The notes beneath the pieces were generated by a model that did not search any database, was not told the origin of the DNA, and saw nothing but the letters and a program-made list of their open reading frames with translations. A program made the position numbers and the translations under genes. Positions 34,470 through 46,800 of a stretch of DNA of 64,000 bases are shown one piece after another. Positions within the stretch are counted from its first letter, which is position 1. Each line of letters opens with the position of its first letter. This stretch comes from Gymnorhina tibicen (taxonomy: Eukaryota > Chordata > Aves > Passeriformes > Artamidae): assembly GCA_013399875.1 (NCBI GenBank), contig VXAZ01003272.1, forward strand, positions 2,196,643-2,260,642. The letters run 5' to 3'.

Positions 34470-37400
34470 AGAGTCTTTCATCTCTCTTCCTTCGAAGCCC
34501 GTGAGCCAAGTCCTGAGAGGTGCAAAGCCCTTCTAAATCTGAGGCAAAGACTGGGACTTTGAAAAGTATAAACTTGGCTGTGCCAGAACTGGTTTGGTTT
34601 GGGGCTGCTTAAACCCGAGTAATCGGTGAACTGGAATCATTTGGAAATAGGATACTTCAGTGTGTCCAGCTTAAGAATGCACTTCTAAAAATTGTTAAAT
34701 TTGCGTTTTTAAATAAATCTGGGGGAAACTTTTGCTCTCATGTGGCTTTACTGGGAAGTGATTGACAGCTGGATGGACTTTCCAAGGGATGGATTTTCCA
34801 AGGGCAGCAATATCAGCAAGGGTGTTGTCTCTATCTAGAGAGAAGTTGGCCACATTTCTACTCAACTATGATCAAAATCGAAACTAACTGCTATTTTGGC
34901 TGGAAGTAGTGTGTCATTTATGTAAGAAAAGGCCATCTTCTCCCTGGTAGAAGGTAATGCTAATTTAGGAATAAACAGCTTTTTTTTTTTAAGTTGTTCT
35001 TATGGAGGGTTCTGTCACACAAAAATACATTGCATGGAAAGGAGCTCAGAGAAGCGAAGCACAATTAAAACAAATATCTCTGGGTTTTCTGGGTAATTAC
35101 AAGGAATTTCTGCTCTCTTCTACAAGGGCAACACAAATACTGTGTAAAGAAAATTTCAGAATTAACACATAGATTTGTGCTGCTTCCATAGAGGGGGAAG
35201 AAGTAGCCAGCACTGAAAAAAATCCCTCAAACAAGAAAATCTTTCATTTTTAATTTACCTGTATTAGAAGCAGAATCAAAATAGTTACAGTAAGTGTTTG
35301 GGATTCCTTTTTTTATTAAAAAATTCCATGCCGATTGTATTTGTTGAAAAAACCAGAGGCATAGGTAGAATTAGGAAATCCAGGCTACCCCATCAGCCTC
35401 AGCATTGCATGGAATTGACTTTAAATTGGGCACCTGGTGACACTGACACAGAGAGGTGAAAAATGAGCTCTGGAGCGGGGCAAGGTTTCCAGAGCGTCCT
35501 GCCCTCCGTGGCGTTTCTGAGCACTGGGAGTTTGGCACGGTTTGACCACAGAGTGCAATTGCAAGGACAGCTCGATGTAAAAACATGTTCTGTGCTCCTT
35601 CTGCCACTTGGTTCCTTAGTTTTCCCTCCTTTTGGAATTCCCTGGTTTCTCTTAGGTGCTGCATCCCATGCCAAAGATGGATCGAATGGGAATGGTCGAG
35701 CTAAAAAACCATTTTTGGGGGTGTGAAAAGTTGGGAATTATTTGCTGTTGTTGTCTTCCCCCACCCCATATTTCTGCCTGGCGAGGTAACATAAAATTCC
35801 ATGAGCTGCTTTGGCTCCCAGGGAATGCAGCCCTGCAAGGAGGTTGGGATTATTAGCAAAGCAAGTATCTGTCATCCAGAAAACAAGGGGCTTAAAGATT
35901 ATGGACTAATTTCACACTTCCTATGGCATAGCATTACTGGTGCAGAAAATGATGGAGAATAAGCTGAGCACTCATTTGCCCATAAACCTACAGGGGGGTA
36001 ATGTCCTAAAAAGCCACTGAAATTGGATATGTGGAAAATGAACTCATTTTTTAAGTGGGTCACAACATCTGTGATTATCTCGTTGGGATTACGAGCGTGA
36101 TCCTGCTGTGGTAGCACCGACTGCTTCCTGTGGGCTTCGCCCCTCCGTGCCCAGCTTGGCAGGGACTCCTGGAGTGTCCAGCCCATCCCCAGCCTGCCCT
36201 CGTGGGTGGGTGGGTGGCTGGGAGAAGTGTGGCAGGATGGTCTTAGAAATGCTGAAAACTTCATCCCTGCCTTAAAAACACCGATTTAAATTAGGGATAC
36301 GTTTTGACCGCTATTAAAATAATACCAGGCTCTTCTGTGCTTTTGTCTTCTGCTTTCTTGTAGGCAGTTTCATATTCCTGAGGCTTGAAAATTGTTTAGA
36401 AAAGAGGAAATTTGTTTTAGAAGCCACATGGAGCTTTGAGTCCTGGTGTAGTGGACATGGACCTTCCTGTTCTTCCCATCACCACAAGTCCTGCTGCAGG
36501 GGATCCAGAGTGTTTGTTCTGGGGGCAGAATATTTCCTCTGTGAGCAGTGCAGATAGCAGGCCTGGTGTCCAAATTTCCATTAAGTTCATAGAAACCCTC
36601 TTCTTCTGTTGAGCCGCCTTGGTCGTCAGGCAAAGGACGTGCTCTTTTGAGGTCATTTGGATCCTTCTTTCACCCCACCTCAGAGCTGTCTCTCATTCCT
36701 CCTCTTGTAATCCCTTGGTGAATGTCTTTGGGGCAAACTACAAAGGATTTTAAGCTCTTAGCAGTTCTTCCTACACAGCCTTCTGAAAACGGTGCCTCGC
36801 TCTAGACCTCGAGGCCCTTCAGGCTGTACATGTGGTGACTTAATCCTTGGAAGATGTGGGAATCCTCAAAATTGCATGCTGGGATTTGGGGTGGAATCTC
36901 AATTTCCTTCCTCTCCAAGAGAGCACCCTGAGAAAGGGCCGTGCTGGTGGCATCTGTTCCAGACGAGCCACCACTGCTCTCCCTGCTCAGCAAAGGGCTG
37001 CATCTTGCTCCCTGCTCCCTCTCCTCTGCCAGGAGATGAGGTGGGATAGGGGAGAGGTCAGTCTTGACTCCAGAAGCCATGAAATTGGGGCGTTTTTCAC
37101 GCCCTAATGGTAATAGCAGTTTTATGACAAAGGATCCTCTTTGCAGAGGCAACCTGTGCTCCCAGAATGGTGATCTTGAGAGGATTTAGAAACATAATCG
37201 GCCGAAACTTGAAAAATTTGAAACACTCAGAGAAAAAGCTGCCTTCTGCTAGACTAGTTCTGTAGAAAAGGGAAAAAAACCAGGATAAAAGCCAAAACTG
37301 GCGATCACACTTCTGCTGAAGGCTCTGAGCAGAGGTTGCCTGGCCTCACCAGAGCCCTTAGCTCCTCGTTGGGGCAAAACATTGCAAAAACCTGGTTTTA

Positions 37401-38499
37401 CCAGGCTGTTTTTCTCCATGGCAGCAGTGGGGTCACAGGCTCCCAAAGGTTATTTCCTGCCCCACAGCCACCCGGCCAAACAACATTGTTCTTGGGGAGA
37501 TCCAACCCCAAACAACGCTGGACCCCCGGTGCCTTGTTTACCTATCACCCATTTGTGCTTTGTTTTTCTTCTCGTGGTACTTTGTGTCTGTTCAGGCTCT
37601 CACAAATAAAATAGGAAATGGTAAAGTGCAAAGAAGCAGAGGGCAAAGCAGAGCAGAGCAAAGATTGATGCCGCTTTAGGGACAGAGGTGACGCCCACAA
37701 GGCTCTCTGAAACCTGAAAACTTCAGTTTTTATACATTTCAGCTCTGCATATAATTAGCTTAGAAGCACTTGGTTGTTCTCATGCCTGCAACAGAGCAGG
37801 AAGCTGCAGAGAGCTGAGATCTGTGGTGAGATTTATGAAGGAAGGGCCCGCAGAGCTTCCCGATGCTGTTTATAAATGTCCCCCCTGCCCAAAGCCGCAG
37901 CGGGCTCGCACGGGAGCACAGGGGTCTCGTCCTGAGGCACGGCAAAGCAATTCTGGATCTCCCTGACAGGGAGAGCAGCGCTGGAAAAGCACGAGGGACA
38001 GCGGAGAGAGGGGTGGGACGTGACACGGAGACAGAAGGGGAGGCCAAGGACAGGTTACCAGAGGAGTGGGCCTGAATCCAAATACCCCAGATGCAAAATC
38101 CCTCGGTTTTGGTAAACTTGGATTAGCATGTAAGAACAAACAGAAGAACACAGCTGGCCTTGCAGCTCTATCATTGATTAAACAATATCTGCGGGGCTTT
38201 GAAGTCTGGAGAAGTTTGGGGAGCTCAGCCTCGCAGTTTATCTGCCAGGGTTGAAGTATTCCATCCTGGTTTTCTGTTTTAGCACCTCTGCAAAGGGGCT
38301 TTCTAATGAGCTAAATATATAGAAAGGTGTAGGGAGAAACTTGGGATTCGTGCATGGAAAAGATCTATTTAGAGAAGCCCTGTAGGAACTGCACTGGAGG
38401 CAGTTTTTAGATGCTGTATCCAGGCCTTACCCTGCCCTGCTCCCCGCTCCCTGTGCAGCTTTCCTGTTGGCATTGCTTCCATCTTCCCACTCAGGATGT

Positions 38500-38522
38500 T
38501 GAGAGAGAGAGAGAGAGAGAGA
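38500..38522 (+). repeat. (GA)n microsatellite
   Basis: About eleven GA units starting after GGATGTT. Short and uninterrupted, possibly a GAGA-type site, but most simply a microsatellite. Confidence 0.95.
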
Positions 38523-41082
38523 ATTTCTTCTGACTAGAAAACTCCCTTTCCGAGCTTGTATACAAACACAGGGATTTTTCACTACTGGGAGGAGGGAGAT
38601 GGACAGAAAACTGGATTTTGAGGCTGTTAATTGGTGTGTGGATATTTAAATTTAAAATTCAGAGATGGGGGGAAGAAGTGAGAACTAGAGGGCAGAAGGG
38701 AGATGCAGGAAAAAGGAATTTTGTTTGTGATTCTTCCACTGTTTCTCATGGTACATGGTTGAATTCACTCTCCCCTTAAAAACTGAGAGCAAGACTATTT
38801 CCATTCAGTGTTTTTAAATGACCATATGGGAGGCAGTAAGTGTGAACTGTTACTATATCTGGAAAAAATTGTTGGTGATTATGAATGCCCGGGATCCATC
38901 CCAGATGGGATTCAGCACCTGAGAAAAAGAGCTTGAATTGATCTGTCTCCTCCACTGCCTGTTCAAGAGGCTTAAAGGAACTGTGTCCATGATTTGGTCA
39001 CCAGTTCTGTGCCTCAAGCAAGCCAGGCAAAAAAAGTGTCTGTTTTCTTGTCTGTTAGCAGTGGGCATTTCTTTTTTAGCTAAGCTGGTGTGCGAGCCCG
39101 CTGTCCAAAATGCCAGCTTCCTCCAGTAGCCAAACTCTTCTCTGCTTTTGGAGCGCTTGGATACATCTCAACAGAGGAGATTAAAAACTTCTGCCTTAAA
39201 TTTGGGGCAGTTGTGTCTCGGGGCAATTCTAACAGCTTCGTAAGTAGGAATATCTTCAGTATCTTGAAGGAGATGCTGTTCTGCAGTGGCCACTGAAATC
39301 TTTATGGCTCATCTGAGCAGGATGTTATCATCCAGCTGGATACCCCCGGTGACTCTGTGCAGATGCTGTATAGAGACATCTTCTTTATCGGTAAAAAAAA
39401 AGAAGTTAAAAAGGAGTTCTCTTCAGCCAGCGCTTTTAGAAGAAGTCTGAGACAGTTCCAACACGCAAAGAGTTCTGATTTTTTTAAATGGAAGTAATAA
39501 CCCACCTGCACATAAGTATTGGGGGTCAGTTTGGTTTGTATTTGCTTCAGGTAGACTCACAGAGTGAGCTTTGTGCCCCAAGTTCATGGGAAATGGCTTA
39601 TTTTGGCTGAGGAGTTGAGCAAAACCCCTCCATCACTGTAACCACTGGTGTCACTATTCCAGCCCTCCCCTTTCTCCAGGGCAGGCTGCAGGATACCTTG
39701 GGAGAACGTGCCAGTCCCTTATTAGAGAGGGGCTGAGTCCCACAGAATTGGAGCTCATTTGTCATGTCCTGGTGTCTGTTCCCAGACTGATTTTCATGCC
39801 TGATTTTATTTCCAAATCTTTCTTCATTGGTGCCCTCCTTGGCATTCCTTACTCACCCTCAGGTATCAGTTCCTTGGGGCACAGAAGGTCTCCCACCACT
39901 TTTCCAGCAGCTCTCTGTCTGTTCATTCAGATCCCTCCCTAAAACCAACTTCTTCCAGGAAATTCATCCTCCTCCACTGTCACTGTAATCTCTCCTGCTT
40001 CCTCCTTTATCATTGCTCCTGTGTTCTGCTCTCTGTTTTCCTGTCAGACTTTTTGTGAGTGTCCGTTTGGATTATTCCTTACCCTATATATATTTTAATA
40101 CATGCTATGAAAGACTGTTCGTATAATACATAAAAAAGAGAATATTTTGCCTCTATAAATATTCACCAGTACACCTCTGGTGCTTTATACCATCCTCATT
40201 CAAAGGGTAGAAGGAGAACACCAGTTCCTGCATAGCAGTGGGGTCTTAGAGCGACATAATAATAAATATTAGGAAAAAGGCAGCCCCTACTGTTTAGGAA
40301 ATTAAGTTAGGTAGAATCAAATCATATTTGATTCTATACTTTTCAGCTATGGACATGTTTAATAGACAAGCTGAGTCTGTGTTTGGGGTTGGAAATGTGT
40401 TATACCTGGCTGTAGGTGCGTTGTTTATCTGTTCATACATGCACAGTGTGTCCACGTGCACGTGCTCTGCATTAAAATACAAAAGTAACGTCACCAGATT
40501 TTTATTTTGCCTGAGTGTGCCATGAAGTAAGAACTCTCTCGTGTTAGACTACAGTAAAAATGGTCATAAAAGCCCGGATTTTAGGCCTGTAGCTAAATCC
40601 TTGGTTACACATAAACATGCACACGTAGCTGAGAGCAAAGCAGAGATATGTGGGAGATAAAAGAGAACAAATGGGCAACTTATAATTACATGTATTTTTT
40701 AGTTCATCTGGTATCCAGATGATCATCCTCGCTTCTGATGGGTTTGACAAATCAGTTTATTAGGACTGTAAGTGTAACCCAGGGCTGTGCAGTAGGCAAG
40801 GGAACACTGTTTCGGGGTTTTTTTTTTTTAATTTTTTGTTTCATATTATATTCAGTCATTTCATTATTGGAGGTAAATACTGCTTGTACTCAGAAACACA
40901 ACAGCTGGTCTCATGTGAGAAGGCAATCCACAGATTAACTTGCCAAATGTATTACCAGTTCATTTCACTAGACTGAGAACCTAAGGGTATTTTAATAGTT
41001 TTGACCTTGATCAGACAAGAAAACAAATGCCCTCGTTCTCAAGTTGAACCTGTGACTTAAACACCGCTCTGCTCTGCTGCAG

Positions 41083-41127
41083 AGTGCCCAGCAGCCCTGG
41101 CAGGCTGGGAACAGAGTGGTTTATGAA
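41083..41127 (+). other. Splice-flanked 45-base candidate exon
   Basis: A branch-point-like TGACTTAA is followed by the pyrimidine-rich CCGCTCTGCTCTGCTGCAG, a strong acceptor ending at 41082. The segment ends in GAA before GTAAGT at 41128, a good donor. The length is a multiple of three, and two frames are open; one reads SAQQPWQAGNRVVYE. The only other plus-strand candidates nearby are the 17-base segment at 40856-40872 and the 16-base one at 42197-42212. There is no protein match from memory. Pseudo-exons of this quality do occur by chance in long introns. Confidence 0.25.
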
Positions 41128-42196
41128 GTAAGTGGGGCAAATCCAGTGCTGAAAGTCGTGGTGGTGATTCTCAGGTTGCTCAGGGGAGGAGATGCTTTGA
41201 TTGCTGCCCTGCTGGGCTCGGAGCTGTTTGCAGCCACGCTCGGGTTGTTCTCTGCAAGTTGGCTCTCGGGTGAGGAGGCGTTTTTAGTCAGATGTTTACA
41301 TGTCTGATTTGGCTTTAATGTAGGTTTTTACATTAAAGAAAATCAATTTTATTCAAACTGAAAGGCCAGATGCGTGCAGCCTCTTCAGTGGACCCCAGAG
41401 TCTCCCTCGTGCTGTTTGCAGACCGTGCTGGCTGCAGGCTCGTGGCTGGATTTCACACACCTCTGGATTTGTCACAGAGAGCAGCCCCAGGGACAGGTGT
41501 GTGTCCAGCACTGGGGAAGGGCCTTTAGTGGGAATTAAATTGCCAAAGAGGGACTGGTTTTTAACGACATTTCTCTGTAACTTTTTTTGTTCCATGGGTG
41601 TCTTCCTCCAAGGAAGGCAGGGGGCTGGAGCCTGCACCCTGGAAGGGCTGGGGGGGCCCTTTCCCAGCACTCTCGGACGTTGCTCTCTCTGAGCAGCCTC
41701 TCCCGATGGGTTTCTCTGTTCCCAGATTCTTCTCACACTCTGAACTTGCTTAGCATTAAAAACTGGGAAAGATGAGGCTTATTCAGAGGGCAAACTCACT
41801 TGTGGGGCTCATCCAGGTTCAGCCCCTGTAACTGAGGTCTCCAGCCTGTGTGGGTACACAGACCTATCTGCTTTCCTTCAGGAAGAGTTACGAGCACAAA
41901 GGATTTAAGGATGACTCTTTGGAAAGCTCTTGACATTGGCCTAATTCAGTTCCCTTTGAAGTCGGGGCAGCTTTGGTGCTGCTGTTGTTGGAAGCCAGGC
42001 GCGGCAGGCGCCGGGTGCTTCCCGAGCACCGTCCTCAGCTCCTGGTGCCGAGAAAAAGAGGGGTTGAGCCTCTCTGATGGGAGCTGGGTGCTCTCATTTG
42101 AGGGGCCACCTGGAAAAACCACTTCTGCCTTTCCATTTTTGAATCTCTCCTTTCCTCTCTTTCCTTCTCCCTCGCTTCCTTCCGTGCCCCAAGCAG

Positions 42197-42212
42197 ACAT
42201 GAGCATGAACAG
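42197..42212 (+). other. Candidate microexon with long pyrimidine tract
   Basis: About 70 bases of very pyrimidine-rich sequence (about 42121-42190) end in CCCCAAGCAG, a tandem NAGNAG acceptor. Sixteen bases later a strong donor, CAG followed by GTGAGT, begins at 42213. Use of the first AG would give 19 bases instead of 16. The segment contains ATG and could code Met-Ser-Met-Asn. An unusually long pyrimidine tract before a tiny exon is a known feature of neuronal microexons. Length not divisible by three argues against a simple in-frame cassette. Confidence 0.28.
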
Positions 42213-42950
42213 GTGAGTGACAAAACCCGGGGGGCACCAGCCAGTCCTCCATGCCCATTTTGTGCCAAACTTTTCTGTCTGACTTCCTAATCAGATCTTG
42301 GTCAAAGTCTCCTGGTCACTTGTCATTAATTTTCCATAAGAATTCTTCGAATAATCAAGTTTGGAGATGCAGGGCAGCCAAAAACTCTGTAACACTTTTT
42401 ATGTGAAACCTACATCTTATTTCACAGTCCCGTGACTGCTTTTAAAAATAGCTTCTCCTTACATCTCCAGAATCCCTTCTCCTGCTCCGTGATCTTTGAA
42501 GTGAGATAAACCAGACAAATATCAGGATTTTTTCCCTTTTTTTCCCCTTTTTTGTAACATTTACCAGATTAGCAAATGGAGATTTACTTTATGCTTCCCT
42601 TCTGCTGTGCTGTTCCTGGAAGAGATAAGTAAAACTCTGAGTTGTACACAGCTCCCAGAGCCTTGAACTTGAATCTCAGCAACAAAACTCCTTCCATTTG
42701 ATCTCTAAACCCATTCGTAATTGCCAGATCCACGTGCCTTTTCCATGCAGACTAGGTCCTGCCATCACTGATCCTACTGGTCCTTCTTTTGCCTAAAGTT
42801 CAATATATCAGTTTAGATTCAGAAAAAGCGTTTTTTATTTGGTTTTTGTTTTGAGTTTTTGAGGGGATTTTTTCAGTAAATAATTAGAATATGCAGAAAA
42901 TCCTAGATTTTCATGTACTGCCATTTCAAATTAAAATAGAGGCTCTTCAA

Positions 42951-43060
42951 TCACAGAATCATCAAATGGATTGGCTTGGAAGGGACCTTAAAGATCATCT
43001 AATTCCAACACCCCTGCCGTGGGCAGGGCCAGCTCCCACTGGACCAAGTTATTCAGAGCC
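42951..43060 (-). mobile_element. CR1 LINE fragment, 3' end
   Basis: Minus-strand CR1 terminus of about 110 bases. On the plus strand it reads TCACAGAATCATC, GGAAGGGACCTTAAAGATCA, CCCCTGCCGTGGGCAGGG and CTCCCACTGGACCAAGTT, the reverse complement of the CR1 3' UTR. It is 5'-truncated within the 3' UTR. Confidence 0.93.
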
Positions 43061-43816
43061 ATTATTTCCATTCCATTATTTCCTTGGCTTTAGAATAATT
43101 CGATATCTGATTTTACTGAATGTTTAGGCTTCATTTAATAGTAGGAAGGCAAGAATAGTTGCCTTACTGCTTTATTCTCCAACTGTGTTTACATTTTGAT
43201 AGTAACACAGATTTGTATTTCTTTCAGAAATTCAGGGTGATTTAAGCATCCATTAATGTCCACTTCAACATTTTTTACTGATTTGGACACGTAATTTCCT
43301 GAACACACTGGAACTTCCCACCCTCCTATTCTTAAGGCAAACCTTGCTCCACCAACACCAATTTTCTTCCTTGTTCACTGAATTTCCCCTTTGATTCTGG
43401 TCGCTGGCGATGAAATAAAGTTGAGTTGCCATTATCAGCTCTGATCAATAAATCTGAAGGAGGAAAAAGAGGAAACCCCAACTCAAGGGAGTCCCAGTCA
43501 GCAAACATTTACTGGTAAAGAAAACACTCATATATCTGACACGTCAGCAGCTCCCAGTGTTTGCTCACCCGAGGATTTGTCACTACGAGAAGGAACTCCC
43601 GGCTGCCAGAGCTGGGTTTCCATGGATCCTCCAAGAGCTGCCTTTAGGCAGAGCTTTGGTTGTGAAGGATGGTGGAAAACTGCTGTTTTCAAGGGATCTT
43701 CCTCAAAAGATGGGTGGTTTTAAGGGATGCTTTCAGAAACCCACCTGAAGTTGAAGGAATGGAGGAGCGCGTGCACCTTTACCCGAGTGTGGGGTGAACT
43801 TTGCTGTCGTGGTGGA

Positions 43817-43870
43817 TGGTTTTCTGGCCCTGGTACTGGTGTGTCTCCTGGTTTTCTGGCCCTGGTGCTG
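43817..43870 (+). repeat. Two-copy tandem duplication, 32-base unit
   Basis: TGGTTTTCTGGCCCTGGT begins at 43817 and again at 43849. Similarity continues for about four more bases with one change. This is a recent small local duplication, too short to be a minisatellite array. Confidence 0.85.
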
Positions 43871-46800
43871 CAGCTGGATTGGTATTTATTGTTGCCACTG
43901 GAATTCGATGTTAATTTTTTAAAAAATCTGAGGATGGACTGACAGTGGTGAGAGCAGGGAGTAACGTAGGCCAAGGATTAACCTCCCAGCCAGGGAGTCG
44001 TGCAGTGATGCTTTGGTGAGTGCTGTGTCCTGCTTGGATTTCAGACGGGCTCTTAATCTCATCAGCTGGAAAATCTTGAAACAAATACAGCAGATTCGGC
44101 GGTGATGTCTCCACTGAGGAACGTTACCCACACGAGGAGTCCTAGGGGGATGCACGAAGTTGCCTGAGTGCTTTGGTTTAGGATTTAAACTCTCTTGCAC
44201 TGCAAGTATCTGGAAAGAAATGAAAACTTTGTTTATTTTGCAGTGTGTTGCTTCTTTTAATTATTCAGCAGACCTCTGGCAACCACCTGATTTATCTTCT
44301 CTTTGCCTTGCTGCTGTAGCAGCTGTGATCATCAGTTGTTGGAATGACACCTATGCAGATCAGTTCCTTTCCCCCCAGGAATTCCTTACGGCCGTGGTGT
44401 CACACGAGTGTGGCTCCTCTTTCCTGTTAAAGCCTTAAAGTCATAGTAAATCTGTGGGTTGGTGTCTGTGTGAAGGGTTCTCTGCAAAGAGAGCTTAAAC
44501 CCATCTCAGTATCTCTCAGGAGTGAAGGAAGTTTAATGCTGTTATTTTAGAGAGAGCCTGAACATGACATAGGCAACCTGACAAATAATGTTCCACCCTA
44601 AGCAGGGATTCGAGCTGCAAATCTATTTTATAAAGCATGCAGAAACACTTAGACCAAGCAGAGGGCTGAAGCGCCACGCTAGGAGTACAAGGTTTGCAAA
44701 CAGCTCTCTGAAATGAAGAATAGCACAGCTATGAATCTTGGCAGAGTTGCTCTGAAGGCTGTACCTGCCTCAATTTCCTGATTTTAGTTAGATTTTGCAG
44801 TTTCCAGTAGACTGGACAAAGTGGGTGAAAGTTGAGATCTTCCCTCAGAAGACTGAGGACCTCCAATGCACTGATAGCCCTAATGTTTGCTCATTATTTT
44901 TGCAGGCAAATGGAGATTTAGCTTTGTTTATCTGTGGGATTAGTTGTTGGGATTGGCTTTGAAGCCCTGAGGATTATATTATGATGTTTGTGCACAACAC
45001 TTCAGGAAATCTCTGCATTCCTGGGAGTATTGCAAACAGCGCTCACTGACACGGGGAGAACGCTTCAGTGGGAGCTGTGGAAGTGGCAGCTGGAGCACCC
45101 TGAGGTCTCTGTGCCTCCACGGGGCACTGCAGGAGGGCAAAGGGAGTTGTTCTCCCTTCCTGGAGGAGCGGGATCAGCCCCTGGTGCGCCACTTCCATCC
45201 GTGCCACCCAGCCCCGGGGCGAGGGTGCCGGGCACGGGCGAGGGGACCTTGTGGCCCAGTGGTCACAGGTGGTGGCTGCCCCCAGTCACAGCAAACTGGG
45301 CTGGTTGAAACCGGTGATTTAGAGCTGAAATCTCTGCGTCCTGGCCCCCGAGCACTCCAGGGCTCGGGCACACCTCATTAGTGTGTGGGCAGAGATGGGT
45401 TTGATTCCCAGTGTTTGCCAGTTTCTGCCCTTTTCGTCCACTCCTCTTTCTCCAAGGACTCCTTCTGATAAATCTCCATCTCATCAGAGCTCAGGTTAAT
45501 TGAGAAAGGGCTCCTTTCAGTTTTTAAAGCCTGTTTCATGCCAGGCCATGGTGGGACTGTGTGTCCCCACAGGGCGTGAGGATGCGGCTGGGGAGGTGCT
45601 GGGATCTCCCCTGCCTGGCTGGATGCGGTGTCCAGGGAATCCTGGGCGTGTCAGGGCTTGCAGGGTGTGGCTGCACAGGCAGAGGCTCTCCTGCCCTCAG
45701 TTCAGCTGACTTTTTACCACTGGGAGCAAATCTACTCCCTAGAAATTCAAGTAACGATCACGTCCTGTCTGAATTTCTTTTTCCGATGATGTAATTTCTG
45801 TTTCTGATGTTTCTGTTTCTGTTTCTGATGATGTCATTTCTCTCTTAATTTCATTTTCTCTCTAATTTCTCTGATGTACTCCGAGAATGGACTCTTTGCT
45901 GGAGAGCTCAGTGCCTTCCTGAGCACCACTTGGTGGATCACTGGATGAAGTTCCCAAAGTTGAGGAGCCGCAGAAACTGGAGCTGAATTCCCTCAGATCA
46001 GGGCTGGGGTCAGAACCTGAAATGATTCTGAGGATATTGAGAGCTGCACACTTGAACCACCTGTTCTAGAAGTTGATGCAGCAATAAAAGAATGTACAGC
46101 AGAAATGAGGATATCTGTGGGATAATAATACACAAGAGCCTGCCTTGCATTTTAACATTTTAATGTGTGCAATTTTTTCCAGTTCAGCAATTTATTAACC
46201 AATAACGTCCTAAAGGGTTCTTCTTTTTTTTTGCTATTATTATCATCTTCATTTTTGCATTTGAGTGTTTATTCCTTTTTCTAGTTACAGCATCTCATTT
46301 TTTTCTTGCCTTTCCTCTAGGAATAATGAAAACCAAAAATACCCCACAGTAATGAGAACCAATAGTGTACAAAGATTAACGTCACAAACCCATCACTGAC
46401 CTCAATAACATTTCACAACATTTAGTTTTCATTACAGTGCAATGTTACTGCAGGCTTTTTTACATGAACTTCTGAAGAAAAATATATGATAGGGCTTTCC
46501 AAAAATACGCACATGTTGGGAAATAAGACTTTTAAATCAAGAGTTTTACACATCCACTGATCACATTTGACGAATCAGATGTATGGTATTAATTACTCTG
46601 AATTGCAGAAAAGCAGACTTAAACACTTAGAAAACAAAGATTTTCTGCTTTGCTGGTACAGACACGTGTCATGCCTTCTTCAAAAGGTGCATTCTGACTT
46701 TTAGTGCTATTTGCTCCCTTTGGATGATGAAAGAACATTCAATTTTTAAATTGTATTTGTAAAAAGTATTGCTTGGCATGGAGCGTAGGAAAGAACATTT

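Larger units (their letters stand above)
34470..42950. other. Non-coding sequence with simple repeats and possible exons
   Basis: The stretch holds poly-T at about 34980-34990, a 16-base tandem duplication at 34771-34802, a GA microsatellite at 38.5 kb, poly-T at about 40818-40829 and a hairpin at 41313-41338. Candidate small exons at 41083-41127 and 42197-42212 are listed separately. No transposon was recognised. Open frames reach about 127 codons and show no domain. Confidence 0.5.

Noticed and set aside
39857..39880. Tiny minus-strand segment between CCCCAAG and GTGAGTAAG
   Set aside because: The acceptor is weak and a 16-base length breaks frame; no second support was found.
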